Source of the DNA: Streptomyces sp. BHT-5-2
Lineage (GTDB): Bacteria; Actinomycetota; Actinomycetes; Streptomycetales; Streptomycetaceae
Reading direction: 5' to 3'
NCBI RefSeq assembly: GCF_019774615.1
Contig: NZ_CP081496.1
Span: 3,720,001 to 3,784,000, forward strand
Length of the DNA stretch: 64,000 nucleotides
Shown here: positions 45,974-54,381 of the stretch, one piece after another
Layout: every line of letters starts with the position of its first letter
Position numbering within the stretch: the stretch's first letter is position 1
The notes under the pieces: generated by a model
The model's database searches: none
What the model was told of the DNA's origin: nothing
What the model saw: only the letters and a program-made list of their open reading frames with translations
Made by a program: the position numbers and the translations under genes

Positions 45974-46003
45974 CTTGACCGAACGTTCAAGATTCCTTAC
46001 GGT
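45974..46003 (+). promoter_or_regulatory. promoter with overlapping palindrome before tetR
   Basis: TTGACC (45975-45980) and TACGGT (45998-46003) form a sigma-70-like promoter with 17-bp spacing. The hexamer ends 7 bp before ATG 46011, so the transcript may be leaderless. CTTGA...TCAAG (45974-45991), centred on the palindrome GAACGTTC (45981-45988), overlaps it and is a likely TetR operator. Confidence 0.55.
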
Positions 46004-46010
46004 CGGGGCC

Positions 46011-46595
46011 ATGACGAGACAGCGCGGCTTCGCGACGGACGAGGCCCTTCTCAAGATCATGCAGATCTTCTGGGTGAAGGGGTACGAAGCGACCTCGATC
46101 GCGGACCTGTGCGAGGCGACCGGCCTGGGGCGCGGCTCGCTCTACGCGGCCTTCGGCAGCAAGCAGGAGGTGTACGAGCGCTCCCTGCGCCACTACGTCG
46201 AGAGCACCAACCGGCACCTGCGCGACCAACTCGCCCGGCAGGTACCAGTACGGCAGGCCGTGCGCGACCTGCTGCTGGACCGGGTCGACGGATCACTGGC
46301 CGACACGGAGCGCCCCGGCTGCCTCCTCGTGGGCGCCATCGTCGAACGCGTGGCCCAGGACGAGAGCGCGGCCCGCATCGCGCGGGACGCCATCACGGCA
46401 ACCCTGGCCGCCTTCGCCTCCGCCCTGCGCTCCGCGCGCGCCGCCGGCGAGATCCCCTACGAGACCGACGTGGACGCGATCTCCGGGTTCCTCACCACGA
46501 TGGTGCAGGGACTGCGCATCATGAGCATCTCCGTGCCCGACCGGGAGCTGCTCGTCTCGATCATCGACGCGGCACTCACCGCACTGCCCGAGTGA
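46011..46595 (+). CDS. TetR/AcrR-family transcriptional regulator
   Basis: The 194-residue protein has the TetR HTH: GFATDEALLKIMQIFWVKGY, EATSIADLCEATGLGRGSLY and AAFGSKQEVYERSLRHY. The C-terminal part contains PGCLLVGAIVERVAQDESAA and matches the TetR_C_16/AcrR C-terminal group (G-C-L-L-x-x-x). ATG 46011 fits the domain start; earlier ATGs at 45924-45960 would extend beyond it. It probably represses the divergent MFS gene and perhaps the SDR gene downstream. No ribosome binding site precedes ATG 46011, in line with a leaderless transcript. Confidence 0.85.
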   Translation: MTRQRGFATDEALLKIMQIFWVKGYEATSIADLCEATGLGRGSLYAAFGSKQEVYERSLRHYVESTNRHLRDQLARQVPVRQAVRDLLLDRVDGSLADTERPGCLLVGAIVERVAQDESAARIARDAITATLAAFASALRSARAAGEIPYETDVDAISGFLTTMVQGLRIMSISVPDRELLVSIIDAALTALPE

Positions 46596-46800
46596 CCGCT
46601 TCACCGCACCAGGGCCATGACAAAGGGGCCTGAGCCGTACGTCCATCGAGCCTGAACTGCTCAAGGTACGCATCCGGCACGCCTGCAAGCGAGTCCGAGG
46701 GCCAAGCAGGTCCAAGGGGTGCATCACCCCTGCGGCCCTCCTTTCGCTGACGAACGCACAGCACAGCGATGTTCCCCACCGCTATCCGAGGAGTAATGAA

Positions 46801-47568
46801 ATGACCGTGAAGACAGCCGTGGTGACAGGCGCGAGCAAGGGCATCGGCCTCGCCGTGACCCGCTGCCTGGAGGAGGACGGCTTCCGGGTCGTCGGCGCCG
46901 CCCGCACCGTCACCCAGGAGCTGAAGGAGGCGTCCTCGCTCGCCGTCTCCGTGGACCTGGCGACCCCGGAGGGGCCGGCCGAGTTGATCCGGCAGGCACA
47001 CGCGGCCTTCGGCTCAGTGGACGTGCTCGTCAACAACGTCGGCGCCTTCTCCCCACGCACCAGCGGGTTCGCGGTCATCGACGACGCCGAGTGGCAGCAC
47101 ACCTTCGAGCTCAACTTCTTCGGCGTCGTCCGCACCATACGGGCCGCACTGCCGCACCTGGTGGCGAGCCAGGGCGCGATCGTCAACGTCTCGTCCGCAC
47201 GTGCCCGCGGGCCGCAGCCGCCCACGGTGGACTACGGCGCCGCCAAGGCCGCGCTGACCAACCTGAGCAAGGCACTGTCCATGGAACTCGGCCCCAAGGG
47301 CGTCCGGGTGAACACTGTCTCCCCGGGCCCCACCCGGACCCCCGCCTGGACGGACGCCGACGGCTTCGGCGCGGGACTGGCGGCCGCCGCAGGCAAGTCC
47401 CTCGAAGAGTTCCTGGAGGGCTTCCCCGGCATGGCCGGGCTGACCACCGGCCGGCTCACCGAACCGGAGGAGGTGGCCGAGGTGGTCCGGATGCTGGCCT
47501 CCGGCCGCACCAGGGCCGTCAACGGAGCCGACTTCGTCGTCGACGGCGGACAGCTCAAGACCGTGTGA
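46801..47568 (+). CDS. short-chain dehydrogenase/reductase
   Basis: The 255-residue SDR has the NAD(P)-binding VTGASKGIGLAV, the NNVGAF box, the active-site Ser in IVNVSSARARG, and YxxxK in VDYGAAKAALTNL. VRVNTVSPGPTRTPAW and GADFVVDGGQLKTV finish the classical SDR. GAGGAG lies 7 nt before ATG 46801. It reduces or oxidises an unknown carbonyl substrate in the cytoplasm. It is 205 bp downstream of the tetR gene and on the same strand. Confidence 0.9.
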   Translation: MTVKTAVVTGASKGIGLAVTRCLEEDGFRVVGAARTVTQELKEASSLAVSVDLATPEGPAELIRQAHAAFGSVDVLVNNVGAFSPRTSGFAVIDDAEWQHTFELNFFGVVRTIRAALPHLVASQGAIVNVSSARARGPQPPTVDYGAAKAALTNLSKALSMELGPKGVRVNTVSPGPTRTPAWTDADGFGAGLAAAAGKSLEEFLEGFPGMAGLTTGRLTEPEEVAEVVRMLASGRTRAVNGADFVVDGGQLKTV

Positions 47569-47818
47569 TCCCCCGGGCCCGGCCTCCCGATCAAGGGCTA
47601 CGAGCTGTGGTCCGCAGGGCGAACGTGGCCCAAGGCAGCACTGGCGTTGTCCCGTAACTGCTCGATGAGATGTGATCACGTCGAGAGGCCCGGGCTCACG
47701 TCTCTGCTACCGTCCCGCGAACGCCGGCGCGGCGCGCCTCAGCACCACAGGACGCCCGGTCGGGAACCGTGGCCGCCCCGGGCGCGTCCCTTTCCGGGGG
47801 CCGGTGGAAGGGACGCCA

Positions 47819-48902
47819 TGAGCATCGACGCTCCCGCCCATCCGGGCGGTCGCCATACGGTGGTCCGCGACCCACGAGCGACCCGCCGCGGCCGTACCCG
47901 CCGCTGTGGCGACGGCTGCGTGAGGACGAATGGCCGCCGCTGGGTGAGGTGTTGCGGGGGCGGCGGGAGCAGATGTCCCCGTGGGTGTTGCTGGTGTTGT
48001 TCCTCCCGTGCCTGTGGTGGCTGACCGTGCCGTTGCTGGTGGGCTACCAACTGGCCGGTACGGCCCGCCGCATGGCACGCCGGGTCTTCCCCGTACGCCC
48101 GGAAGGGCTCGTCGAGGATCCCGAGGTGCTGCGGGTACAGCGGGTGCGGGCCTGGGCGGGCCTCGTCATGTCGGGGGCGCTGTTGGCCGTGTTCGGTGGT
48201 TGGAAGGACGTGGCGGACGCACAGCAGCAGTTCCTGCAACGGCTCTTGTTCGCCCCCTGGTTGGCGCTGTTGAGCGCGGCGGTGGTGGTGGCACTGCTTT
48301 TCTGTGTGGCCAGGCCCGGGATGCGGCGGGCCATGCGGACGCAGCTGTGGCCGGCCGGTCGGTCGGCCCTGTGGTACTTCGGTGCCTGGACGCTGGTGCC
48401 GCTGTGGTTCATGGCGGCGATCGAGGGGATGGGGCTGCTGTCCAGCAACTCCAACCGGCCGACCGGGCTATTGCTCTGGGTGCTCGTGATGCTCGTGATG
48501 GTCGTGTGCTGGGCACCGTTCTGGTGGCTGATCTTCTTCCTCTGCTTCGCCTCCGGTCCGGCGCTGGGCCACGCCTTCCACCTGTCCACCCTGCACGCGG
48601 CGCTGCCCGCGCTGGTCACCACCGTCCTCGTCTGGGTGTTCGCCTTCCTCGGCTTGTCGGCGGGCGGCCTGCCGCCGGGCCCGGTGCCGCTCGCCGTCCG
48701 CGCGTTCCTCGGTGGCCCGGTGTCGGTGACGGCGGTGGCCTGGTGGGAGATCCACCGGCTGCACAGCTCCGGCCGACGCCGCGACCGGCCTCTCGTGCAC
48801 CAGCCCTCGGCCAAGTCAGGTCCGTCTGGTCGGTGGTGGAGCCGCCCGGGACCGCGAGGTGCGGGCACCGGCGGCAACACCAACAAGTGGACCGAGGACT
48901 AG
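47819..48902 (+). CDS. hypothetical polytopic membrane protein with a possible frameshift near its start
   Basis: The main frame (from about 47860) encodes a protein of about 340 residues with some eight hydrophobic segments: MSPWVLLVLFLPCLWWLTVP, VMSGALLAVFGGW, ALLSAAVVVALLFCVARPGM, WYFGAWTLVPLWFMAAIEGM, LLLWVLVMLVMVVCWAPFWW and others. ATG 47819 (MSIDAPAHPGGR) looks like the natural start but is in another frame; a one-base slip near 47855 would join it to PYGGPRPTSDPPRPYPPLWR. Without the slip, ATG 47973 is the first good start. I do not recognise the family. The C-terminus (to TAG 48900) is Gly/Arg-rich and abuts the IS630 fragment, so it may be altered. Confidence 0.55.
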
Positions 48903-48909
48903 ACCTCCA

Positions 48910-49380
48910 CGTCCCGGGGGCCGCCGGTGGCTGGCTGGGCGAGCTGCTGCACCGTGCGGGCTTCCGCTGGAAACGGACCCGCGACAACGTGCGGCACCAG
49001 GCTGATCCCGTCCTCCAGCAGGCCGCCCGGGCTCAGTTGGAGGTCCTGCGGCAGAAGGCAAACGCCGCAGAACGTGACCTGCTCTTCCTGGATGAGACTG
49101 GCTTCGCTCCCACCATGCCCACCGGCTACACCTGGTCCCGCACCGGACAACGCGCGGTGGAGTTCGTCTGCTCGAAGGTGGCCGGTCTGCCCGGCGGCGA
49201 CGGTGCCCTGGAGCTGGCCGCCGACGGCCTCGGCGCCGAGGCGATACCGGTGTGGGCGCGCCCGAGGCCATGCACCGTGGTGCTGGACAACGTCTCGGCG
49301 CACACGGCCAACGCGTTCAAGGGCCGCCACAGGCAGTTGTCGAAGATCGGGGTGGAGCTGCTCTACCTGCCGGCGCGCAG
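48910..49380 (+). pseudogene. IS630-family transposase fragment (internally deleted)
   Basis: The frame reads LGELLHRAGFRWKRTRDNVR, HQADPVLQQAARAQLEVL, LLFLDETGFAPTMPTGYTWS and, further on, VVLDNVSAHTANAFKGRHRQ then LLYLPARS. LDETGF and LDNVSAHTA carry the first two catalytic aspartates of IS630/Tc1-type transposases; the family continues LPARSPELNDIE. Between VCSK and CTVVLDN the usual central part is replaced by unrelated sequence, and after LPAR IS1380 sequence begins. It is inactive. Confidence 0.6.
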
Positions 49381-49785
49381 CCACCGGCCAGAAGATCGCG
49401 GAGCTGGAGCTCCGACACCGCCGGCGGGCACGCGCCGAGGACCGCACCCGCGCCGCCCGCACCACCGGCCTGCGCAACCTGCCCCTGCACGACAGCGCGC
49501 AGAACCAGTTCTGGCTGGAGACCGTCCAGATCGCCCTCGACCTGCTCGCCTGGATGCCCCTGCTCGCTCTCACCGGCGCCCTGGCCCGGCTCGACGCCCT
49601 GCCCATTCCCGGCTGACCAGCGCGGTCCCGTCCCGGCGAGCCTGAACGAATTTCCCGGAGCCGTGGAACCCGGCGCCCGCCCGACGCGACAGCCGGGCTC
49701 TCACCCCGCCCGCAGCCACCCCAACAAACCCGAACTTCCAGCCAGTTGAACTGACAAGCCATCACGAAAGATCGAGGCTAGAGCG
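49380..49785 (+). pseudogene. IS1380-like transposase 3' fragment and right end
   Basis: From about 49385 to TGA 49614-49616 the frame reads KIAELELRHRRRARAEDRTR, AARTTGLRNLPLHDSAQNQF and WLETVQIALDLLAWMPLLAL with TGALARLDALP. This is the C-terminal end of IS1380-group (IS4-like) transposases (E-L-x-H-R-R-R-A-R-x-E-D-R-I-R, NLPL, N-x-x-W). The following DNA ends in TCACGAAAGATCGAGGCT (49763-49780), which resembles the terminal repeat of these elements. Between 49617 and 50014 no other gene is present. The 5' part of the element is missing. Confidence 0.6.
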
Positions 49786-50014
49786 CGTCCGACGGGTCGA
49801 CTGACCGGTCCGCGTTGGCAGCAGTCCCCGGGCTGGGGTTACCCCCACCCCCAAGTGGTGGCTCGCCGGATGGGCATCGCCATCCGCATGGAGTGATCGT
49901 GTACCAACAGGTCTTCCGCTCCCCCGGGCGGCGACGGCACACACAGTGCCGAGAGAGTCGACTTTCCCGGCGGACGATCCGGAAGACCACTTGACGGATC
50001 ACAGAGGGGGAACA

Positions 50015-51343
50015 GTGAAGCGTCCCACGGAGCACGCTCTGGCGCGCCGTACGCTGCTGGCCGGAACGGCGGCAGCCGGTGCGGCGATGGTGTGGGGATC
50101 TGCGGGGAGGGCCGTCGCCGGCGGGTGGCGGGAGCCGGTGGCACAAGGCGCGGTGGACGCCGAAGTGGCCTGCCTGGAGCGCGGGTTGATCGAGATGCGG
50201 CGGGAGATACACCGGCATCCCGAAATGCCGGGGCAGGAGTGGCGTACCGCCGGTGTGGTGGCCCGGGAGCTGCGAGCGGCCGGGCTGGCCGTCACCACCG
50301 GGGTGGGCGGCCACGGCGTGGTCGGCGTCCTGCGCGGCTCGCGTCCGGGCCGGACGGTCGCCTACCGGGCGGACATGGACGCGGTGCCGCCCAAGGACAT
50401 CGTCGGGGGCGGCTCGGCGCCGGCCCACGTCTGCGGGCACGACATCCACACCACGGTGGCCCTCGGCGTCGCGCAGGTCCTGGCGCGGCTGCGGCAGCGA
50501 CTGAGCGGAACGGTGGTGTTCCTCTTCCAGCCGGCCGAGGAGACCCTCGCCGGAGCCCGCGCAGTGATCGACGCGGGCGTTCTGGAGCGCACCGGCGTCG
50601 AGGAGATCCACGCGCTGCACTGCGGGCCGTTCCCCGTCGGCCGGTTCGCCGTGACCCCCGGCTACGGGATGCCGGGCCAGGACAATGCGGAGGTGACCCT
50701 CACCGGGCCGGACGCGCACGATGCCGCGCGGCGCCTGGCCGCCGAGATCGGCACGCTCGCCACGGTGCCACTTCCACAGACCCCCGCGGACATCGAGCGG
50801 ATCGTCGCCGACGCCCAGACGCCCAACGGGCCGCTGGCCCGGTTCGTGGCCATCCGGGCCAGAGCACAGGAGGCCAAGGTGAGCGTGTCCTACCGCTGTT
50901 GGCCGCAGGAGCGTTACACGGAGGTACGCCAGGGCATCCGCCGACTGGCCATGTCCCACGCGGGGGCCGGGGTGAGCTTCCCCACCGAGCCGTTCCCCGC
51001 CATGCTCTGCCCGGAACGCGACGCCCGCATGCTCGCCCACCGCCTGCGCCGCACACGGGGCCGGGACGCGGTCACCGTGCTCCATGCCGCGTTCCCTCCC
51101 TTCAGCGGCGAGGACTTCGCCCTCTACCTGGACCAAATCCCCGGCACGTACACCTTCCTTGGCGTCCGTGCCCCCGGCGCACCCATCACCACCAGCTATC
51201 CGCACTACCCCGACTTCGCCCCGGACGAGCGCGCCATCGGCATCGGCGTACGGGCCATGACGGGCTGGATCGCGCAGCGGACCCACAGGGCCCAGGACCT
51301 GCCCGGCGCGTCCAGCGACTATGGCCTGTCCGGCGGGTCATGA
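50015..51343 (+). CDS. secreted M20-family amidohydrolase/peptidase (Tat signal)
   Basis: The 442-residue protein has a twin-arginine signal (ALARRTLLAGTAAAGAAMVW). The catalytic domain shows M20D/amidohydrolase motifs: EMRREIHRHPEMPGQEWRTA, TVAYRADMDAVP (metal-binding Asp), HVCGHDIHTTVALG (H-x-C-G-H-D), FLFQPAEET (catalytic Glu) and ALHCGPFPVG. PFSGEDFALYLDQIPGTYTF near the end has the last ligand region. It hydrolyses amide or N-acyl amino acid bonds outside the cytoplasm. GTG 50015-50017 has GAGGGGG 6 nt upstream. The gene stands alone. Confidence 0.85.
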   Translation: MKRPTEHALARRTLLAGTAAAGAAMVWGSAGRAVAGGWREPVAQGAVDAEVACLERGLIEMRREIHRHPEMPGQEWRTAGVVARELRAAGLAVTTGVGGHGVVGVLRGSRPGRTVAYRADMDAVPPKDIVGGGSAPAHVCGHDIHTTVALGVAQVLARLRQRLSGTVVFLFQPAEETLAGARAVIDAGVLERTGVEEIHALHCGPFPVGRFAVTPGYGMPGQDNAEVTLTGPDAHDAARRLAAEIGTLATVPLPQTPADIERIVADAQTPNGPLARFVAIRARAQEAKVSVSYRCWPQERYTEVRQGIRRLAMSHAGAGVSFPTEPFPAMLCPERDARMLAHRLRRTRGRDAVTVLHAAFPPFSGEDFALYLDQIPGTYTFLGVRAPGAPITTSYPHYPDFAPDERAIGIGVRAMTGWIAQRTHRAQDLPGASSDYGLSGGS

Positions 51344-51448
51344 GCGGAGCCAGAGGCGGATGGCAGCAACGGTCACAGTGCCGTAGATCGCCGAGCAGCA
51401 GGCCACCATCACGAATTCCGTGATGCCGATATCGAAGGGAGAGACGCC

Positions 51449-52017
51449 ATGACGGTGCGCGTGATGCTCGTAGCGCCGGCGATGAACCCGGCCGTACGGC
51501 AACCACGGTTCGACGAAGGGGTTTCCCTGGACCCCACCGGACTACGACTGGCACGCGCCGCGGCGATCTCGCTGCCGATCGGTACCTGTGTGCCCCGGCC
51601 CCGCGCTGCCGCGAGACGGCGCTCGCCCTTGGACTCGACGCGCTCCCGGCAGCCGACCTGCGGGATCTGGACGTGGGGACCTGGCGAGGCCGGATGCTGG
51701 ACGAGGTGGCCGCGACGGACCCCCGGGTGGTGGCGGCCTGGCTGGCGGACCCGGCAGCCGCGCCGCACGGGGGCGAGCCGATGGTCGCGCTGACCGACCG
51801 GATCGGCGCCTGGCTGGAGGCGCAAGGCGCCGAGGACGACCGCGTCCTCGCCGACGTCGACCCCGCCGTGGTACGTGCAGCGGTCGTGCACGCGCTCGGC
51901 CTGCCGCAGGCCGTCTTCTGACGGCTCGACGTGCTACCGCTCTCACTCACCACGCTCACCGGCCGCTCCGCGCGCTGGAACCTGCACTGCGGGCGCCCGC
52001 TGAACCCTGCCCCCTGA
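51449..52017 (+). pseudogene. histidine phosphatase-family protein, frameshifted and with in-frame TGA
   Basis: ATG 51449 starts TVRVMLVAPAMNPAVRQPRF, DEGVSLDPTGLRLARAAA. Near 51585 the reading moves to another frame: CAPAPRCRETALALGLDALP, LRDLDVGTWRGRMLDEVAAT, VVAAWLADPAAAPHGGEP and VRAAVVHALGLPQAVF, then TGA 51919-51921, then RLDVLPLSLTTLTGRSARWN. This is the phosphoglycerate-mutase-like histidine-phosphatase family that in streptomycetes often accompanies CbtA-type cobalt transporters. The TGA stands where the family has Trp (F-W-R-x-D). The usual R-H-G start is V-A-P-A here, which is common in that subgroup. Not functional as read. Confidence 0.6.
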
Positions 52018-52156
52018 CCGCACCCGACTGAAGCACCGCCCAGAGCACGGGCTCAGCGGCTGAAGTCGATCGCAGCGCCGACCCCGCCGAGGCCCGGAGC
52101 GAAGCGGTGTAAGGCGGCCAAGATTCCCGGTCTCGAACTGCGTTCAGCCGCTGTCT

Positions 52157-52630
52157 TCAATCCCGCGGGGTACCGGTCACGGTGGCCCAGGCGTGGGTGA
52201 AGCTGATGGCTTGGTCGTCGCCGCATGCGGGGCGCAGGCCGGTTGCCGTGCCGCCGGCGAGTTCCTCTTCGAGGCGTGTCCGGATCTGTGCGCGCACCGG
52301 GGCCGGTGTCTGGCTGCAGGTCAGCCGGTCCTTCAGGTCCAGATCGTGGGCACGGACGGCGGTCGAGGCCACCGAAGCGCCAGCGGCCTCCAGCAAGGCG
52401 TGCACCTCGGTGAGCGAAAGGGTCCGGTTGTGGTTCGGGGCACGCAGGCGTTCCGGTCGATTGGTCTCCTCGGCCAGCTCCGAGTCCTCATCGGCGATCA
52501 TGTCGGTGACACCGATGCAGCCGCCTGGGCGGGTGACGTGGACCATCTCCCCTACCAGCGCCGCCGGATCAGCGACTTGATGGAGTGCGAGTCGGCACAC
52601 GACCAGGTCGAACTGATCGTCGAGGTAGAG
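52157..52630 (-). pseudogene. class I SAM-dependent methyltransferase, C-terminal half
   Basis: The frame encodes LDDQFDLVVCRLALHQVADP, AALVGEMVHVTRPGGCIGVT, DMIADEDSELAEETNRPERL and the C-terminal substrate part ending AISFTHAWATV. These are motifs II and III of UbiE-type class I methyltransferases (F-D-x-V-x-x-R-x-A-x-H-x, then R-x-x-x-P-G-G). The SAM-binding N-terminal half is missing here but lies next to it on the opposite strand (52637-52825). The frame starts at an accidental ATG at 52651. Confidence 0.65.
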
Positions 52631-52636
52631 ACGCAC

Positions 52637-52825
52637 ATGACGGGACATCACAACGATGCGGTCCGGGAACAGTTCAGGATCCAGGCCACAACCTTCACCG
52701 ATGAGGGGTTCGCCGCCGGCGGGCTGGATCCTCGAACAGCTCGCCCCCTCAGCCGACGCACAAGTGCTGGATGTCGCAGCCGGCGCGGCTCACCTCGGCC
52801 GAGCACTGGCACCACACACGCGAGG
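52637..52825 (+). pseudogene. class I SAM-dependent methyltransferase, inverted N-terminal piece
   Basis: ATG 52637 starts MTGHHNDAVREQFRIQATTF, TDEGFAAGG; after a frameshift near 52725 it continues WILEQLAPSADAQVLDVAAG and AAHLGRALAPHTR. VLDVAAGAAHLGRALAP is motif I, the SAM-binding loop of class I methyltransferases. It fits directly before the C-terminal half on the minus strand, apart from about 30 residues (motif I to motif II) that are lost. An inversion and a deletion therefore split one gene. Confidence 0.6.
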
Positions 52826-52833
52826 AGGACTGT

Positions 52834-52922
52834 TCTGTCTCAACGAAGTGAGTCGCCCGGATGGCGTTGACCTGCATGGACTGGATTGGGTGAGACGCGC
52901 GGACTCGGTTCGTTGAGACAGA
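52834..52922. repeat. 89-bp inverted-repeat element (MITE-like)
   Basis: TCTGTCTCAACGAA (52834-52847) is the exact reverse complement of TTCGTTGAGACAGA (52909-52922); GAGTC (52850-52854) and GACTC (52902-52906) extend the arms inward. The 47-bp centre has no gene. The element lies between two broken genes. Confidence 0.5.
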
Positions 52923-52945
52923 CAGCAAGTCTGGGACCGGTTCGA

Positions 52946-53218
52946 TCAGCAGGCGTCCGCTGATGCGCTGTCGAGGGTTGCCAGGTCGAAGCCAGCATCG
53001 GTCAGGGCTGAGGCGGCAACTCCGCGGCCGACCTGGGCGAGGCCGATGAGGAGATCGTCGCAGTCGATGCGATCGGAGCTGTTCTGCTCGGATCGTCCCT
53101 CGGCGATAGAGATTGCCTTGCGGGAGTAGGGAGTCCAGGCAATCCGCTCGGCTGCTTGGGAGGCGCCCATGCTCAGTCGGCTTCCGCGGACTCCACCATC
53201 GCTCGCGCTCATCAGCAC
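52946..53218 (-). pseudogene. Clp N-domain protein fragment
   Basis: The frame encodes AAERIAWTPYSRKAISIAEG, RSEQNSSDRIDCDDLLIGLA and QVGRGVAASALTDAGFDLAT. This is one Clp N-terminal repeat (F-T-x-x-A-R-x-A-L...H-L-L-x-x-L-x-x-x-x-x-G-V-A-x-x-x-L). Only one of the two repeats remains, with no AAA+ domain. The 5' end runs into the IS5 element at about 53185, so that insertion truncated it. Confidence 0.55.
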
Positions 53219-53853
53219 GCCGCCGGGGCGCGTAAAAAGGGGCTCTCCAAAAGGAGCCTCCCGGAGGCATCGACACCGAGCCGGACGATCACGGCCTCGG
53301 GCGCTCGCGCGGCGGGCTGACCACCAAGCTGCACCTGGCGGTCGAGCAGGGACAGAAGCCGCTTTCCCTGCTTGTCACTGCCGGCCAGCGGCACGACAGT
53401 CCCCAGTTCCAGCCGGTCCTCGACCGAATCCGGGTGCCCCGAATCGGATCTGGTCGACCTCGCACGAAGCCGGACAGGGTCCGCGCGGACAAGGCGTACG
53501 GCTCCCGTGCGAACCGCGCCTATCTGCGCCGACGCGGCGTGAAGTGCACCGTCCCGGAGAAGGTGGACCAGATCCGCAACCGCCAGAAGTTCGACTCCCG
53601 AGGCGGCCGCCCTCCCAAGTTCGACGAGGACGACTACAAGCAGCGGCACGCGGTCGAGTGCGGGATCAACCAGCTCAAGCGCCACCGCGCGGTCGCCACG
53701 AGGTATGACAAGTTCGCCGTCCGCTATCACGCGACCGTGCTGGTCGCCGCAATCAACGAGGTTGTGAGACACCACCTGCTGCGATCATGGGGCGGTGAAC
53801 GCAGAACTTCCCGACGGGTGGACGATCGAGCAGGTCCGCTCCGCATCAGGTGA
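53185..53853 (+). mobile_element. IS5-family transposase (two overlapping frames, 5' end missing)
   Basis: One frame carries [20 protein letters not shown] (first catalytic Asp), and the -1 frame from 53236 carries [60 protein letters not shown] (second Asp), [20 protein letters not shown] (catalytic Glu) and [20 protein letters not shown]. The frames meet at CGT AAA AAG G (53231-53240), a plausible -1 slippery site of the kind used by many IS transposases; mutation is the alternative. The N-terminal domain before V/A-D-S-T is absent, so the element is inactive. The last 59 bp overlap the next gene. Confidence 0.7.
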
Positions 53854-54076
53854 CGCCGAAGCGGATCTGCTCTCGCTTGAACGACTCGTCGTTGTCGAAG
53901 AGCACGGCTCCACCGACTATGACGTCCTTCAGCCTGACGTCATCCTTTCCTTCCATGACCTGTGCCTTGCAAGAGCCGGCGACGAGTGGTTCATGGGGCA
54001 GCTCGGCACCGACGGCTCTGTCATCTGCTGGGCTGCCTACGGCTCAGACCTGGCCGAAGCCATCCGTGGGTTGTGA
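53795..54076 (+). CDS. small hypothetical protein
   Basis: The 93-residue acidic protein starts [20 protein letters not shown] (GTG 53795) and continues [40 protein letters not shown] and [20 protein letters not shown]. It resembles compact alpha/beta proteins of unknown function; immunity-protein-like composition is only an impression. It overlaps the end of the IS5 transposase frame, so the host gene may have been cut on its 5' side or be intact. Confidence 0.5.
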   Translation: MNAELPDGWTIEQVRSASGDAEADLLSLERLVVVEEHGSTDYDVLQPDVILSFHDLCLARAGDEWFMGQLGTDGSVICWAAYGSDLAEAIRGL

Positions 54077-54381
54077 GCCGTCAGACAGCGATCCCGCCCA
54101 CTTTCACAACACGCCCTAGAGGCTCCCCGGCCCACAGCCAGCCCCCCCATTACCTTCTTGGTGGCCCCGCAATGGGGCGCCCGGCCTTCGGAGTTGGCAT
54201 GACTTTCTCCCCCTGTCGAACGTATGGCCTGGGGGGTGGTGTCACCGGCTCCGGAGGCATCGACAGACCGCTGATTAGGGGCATGACCACCGGCTTGTCC
54301 GCAGGTCGGGAGGCTCTTCGTAATGTGGATGTGGCGATCGGTGCCGTGGGACGGCCGGGCGGGAACGACCAGAGGACGCAC
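54077..54381 (+). other. noncoding left end of IS110, possible bridge RNA region
   Basis: This 305-bp stretch precedes the IS110 recombinase and contains no gene. In IS110-type elements the noncoding DNA before the recombinase specifies a structured bridge RNA. A small hairpin, GGCCCCGCAATGGGGC-like (54161-54178), lies here. The exact left end was not identified; it may be near 54120, where homology to the flanking gene stops. Confidence 0.35.

Noticed and set aside
51340..51425. Minus-strand stretch GITEFVMVACCSAIYGTVTV that recalls an MFS helix
   Set aside because: Too short to assign; it stops within 30 codons and has no start.
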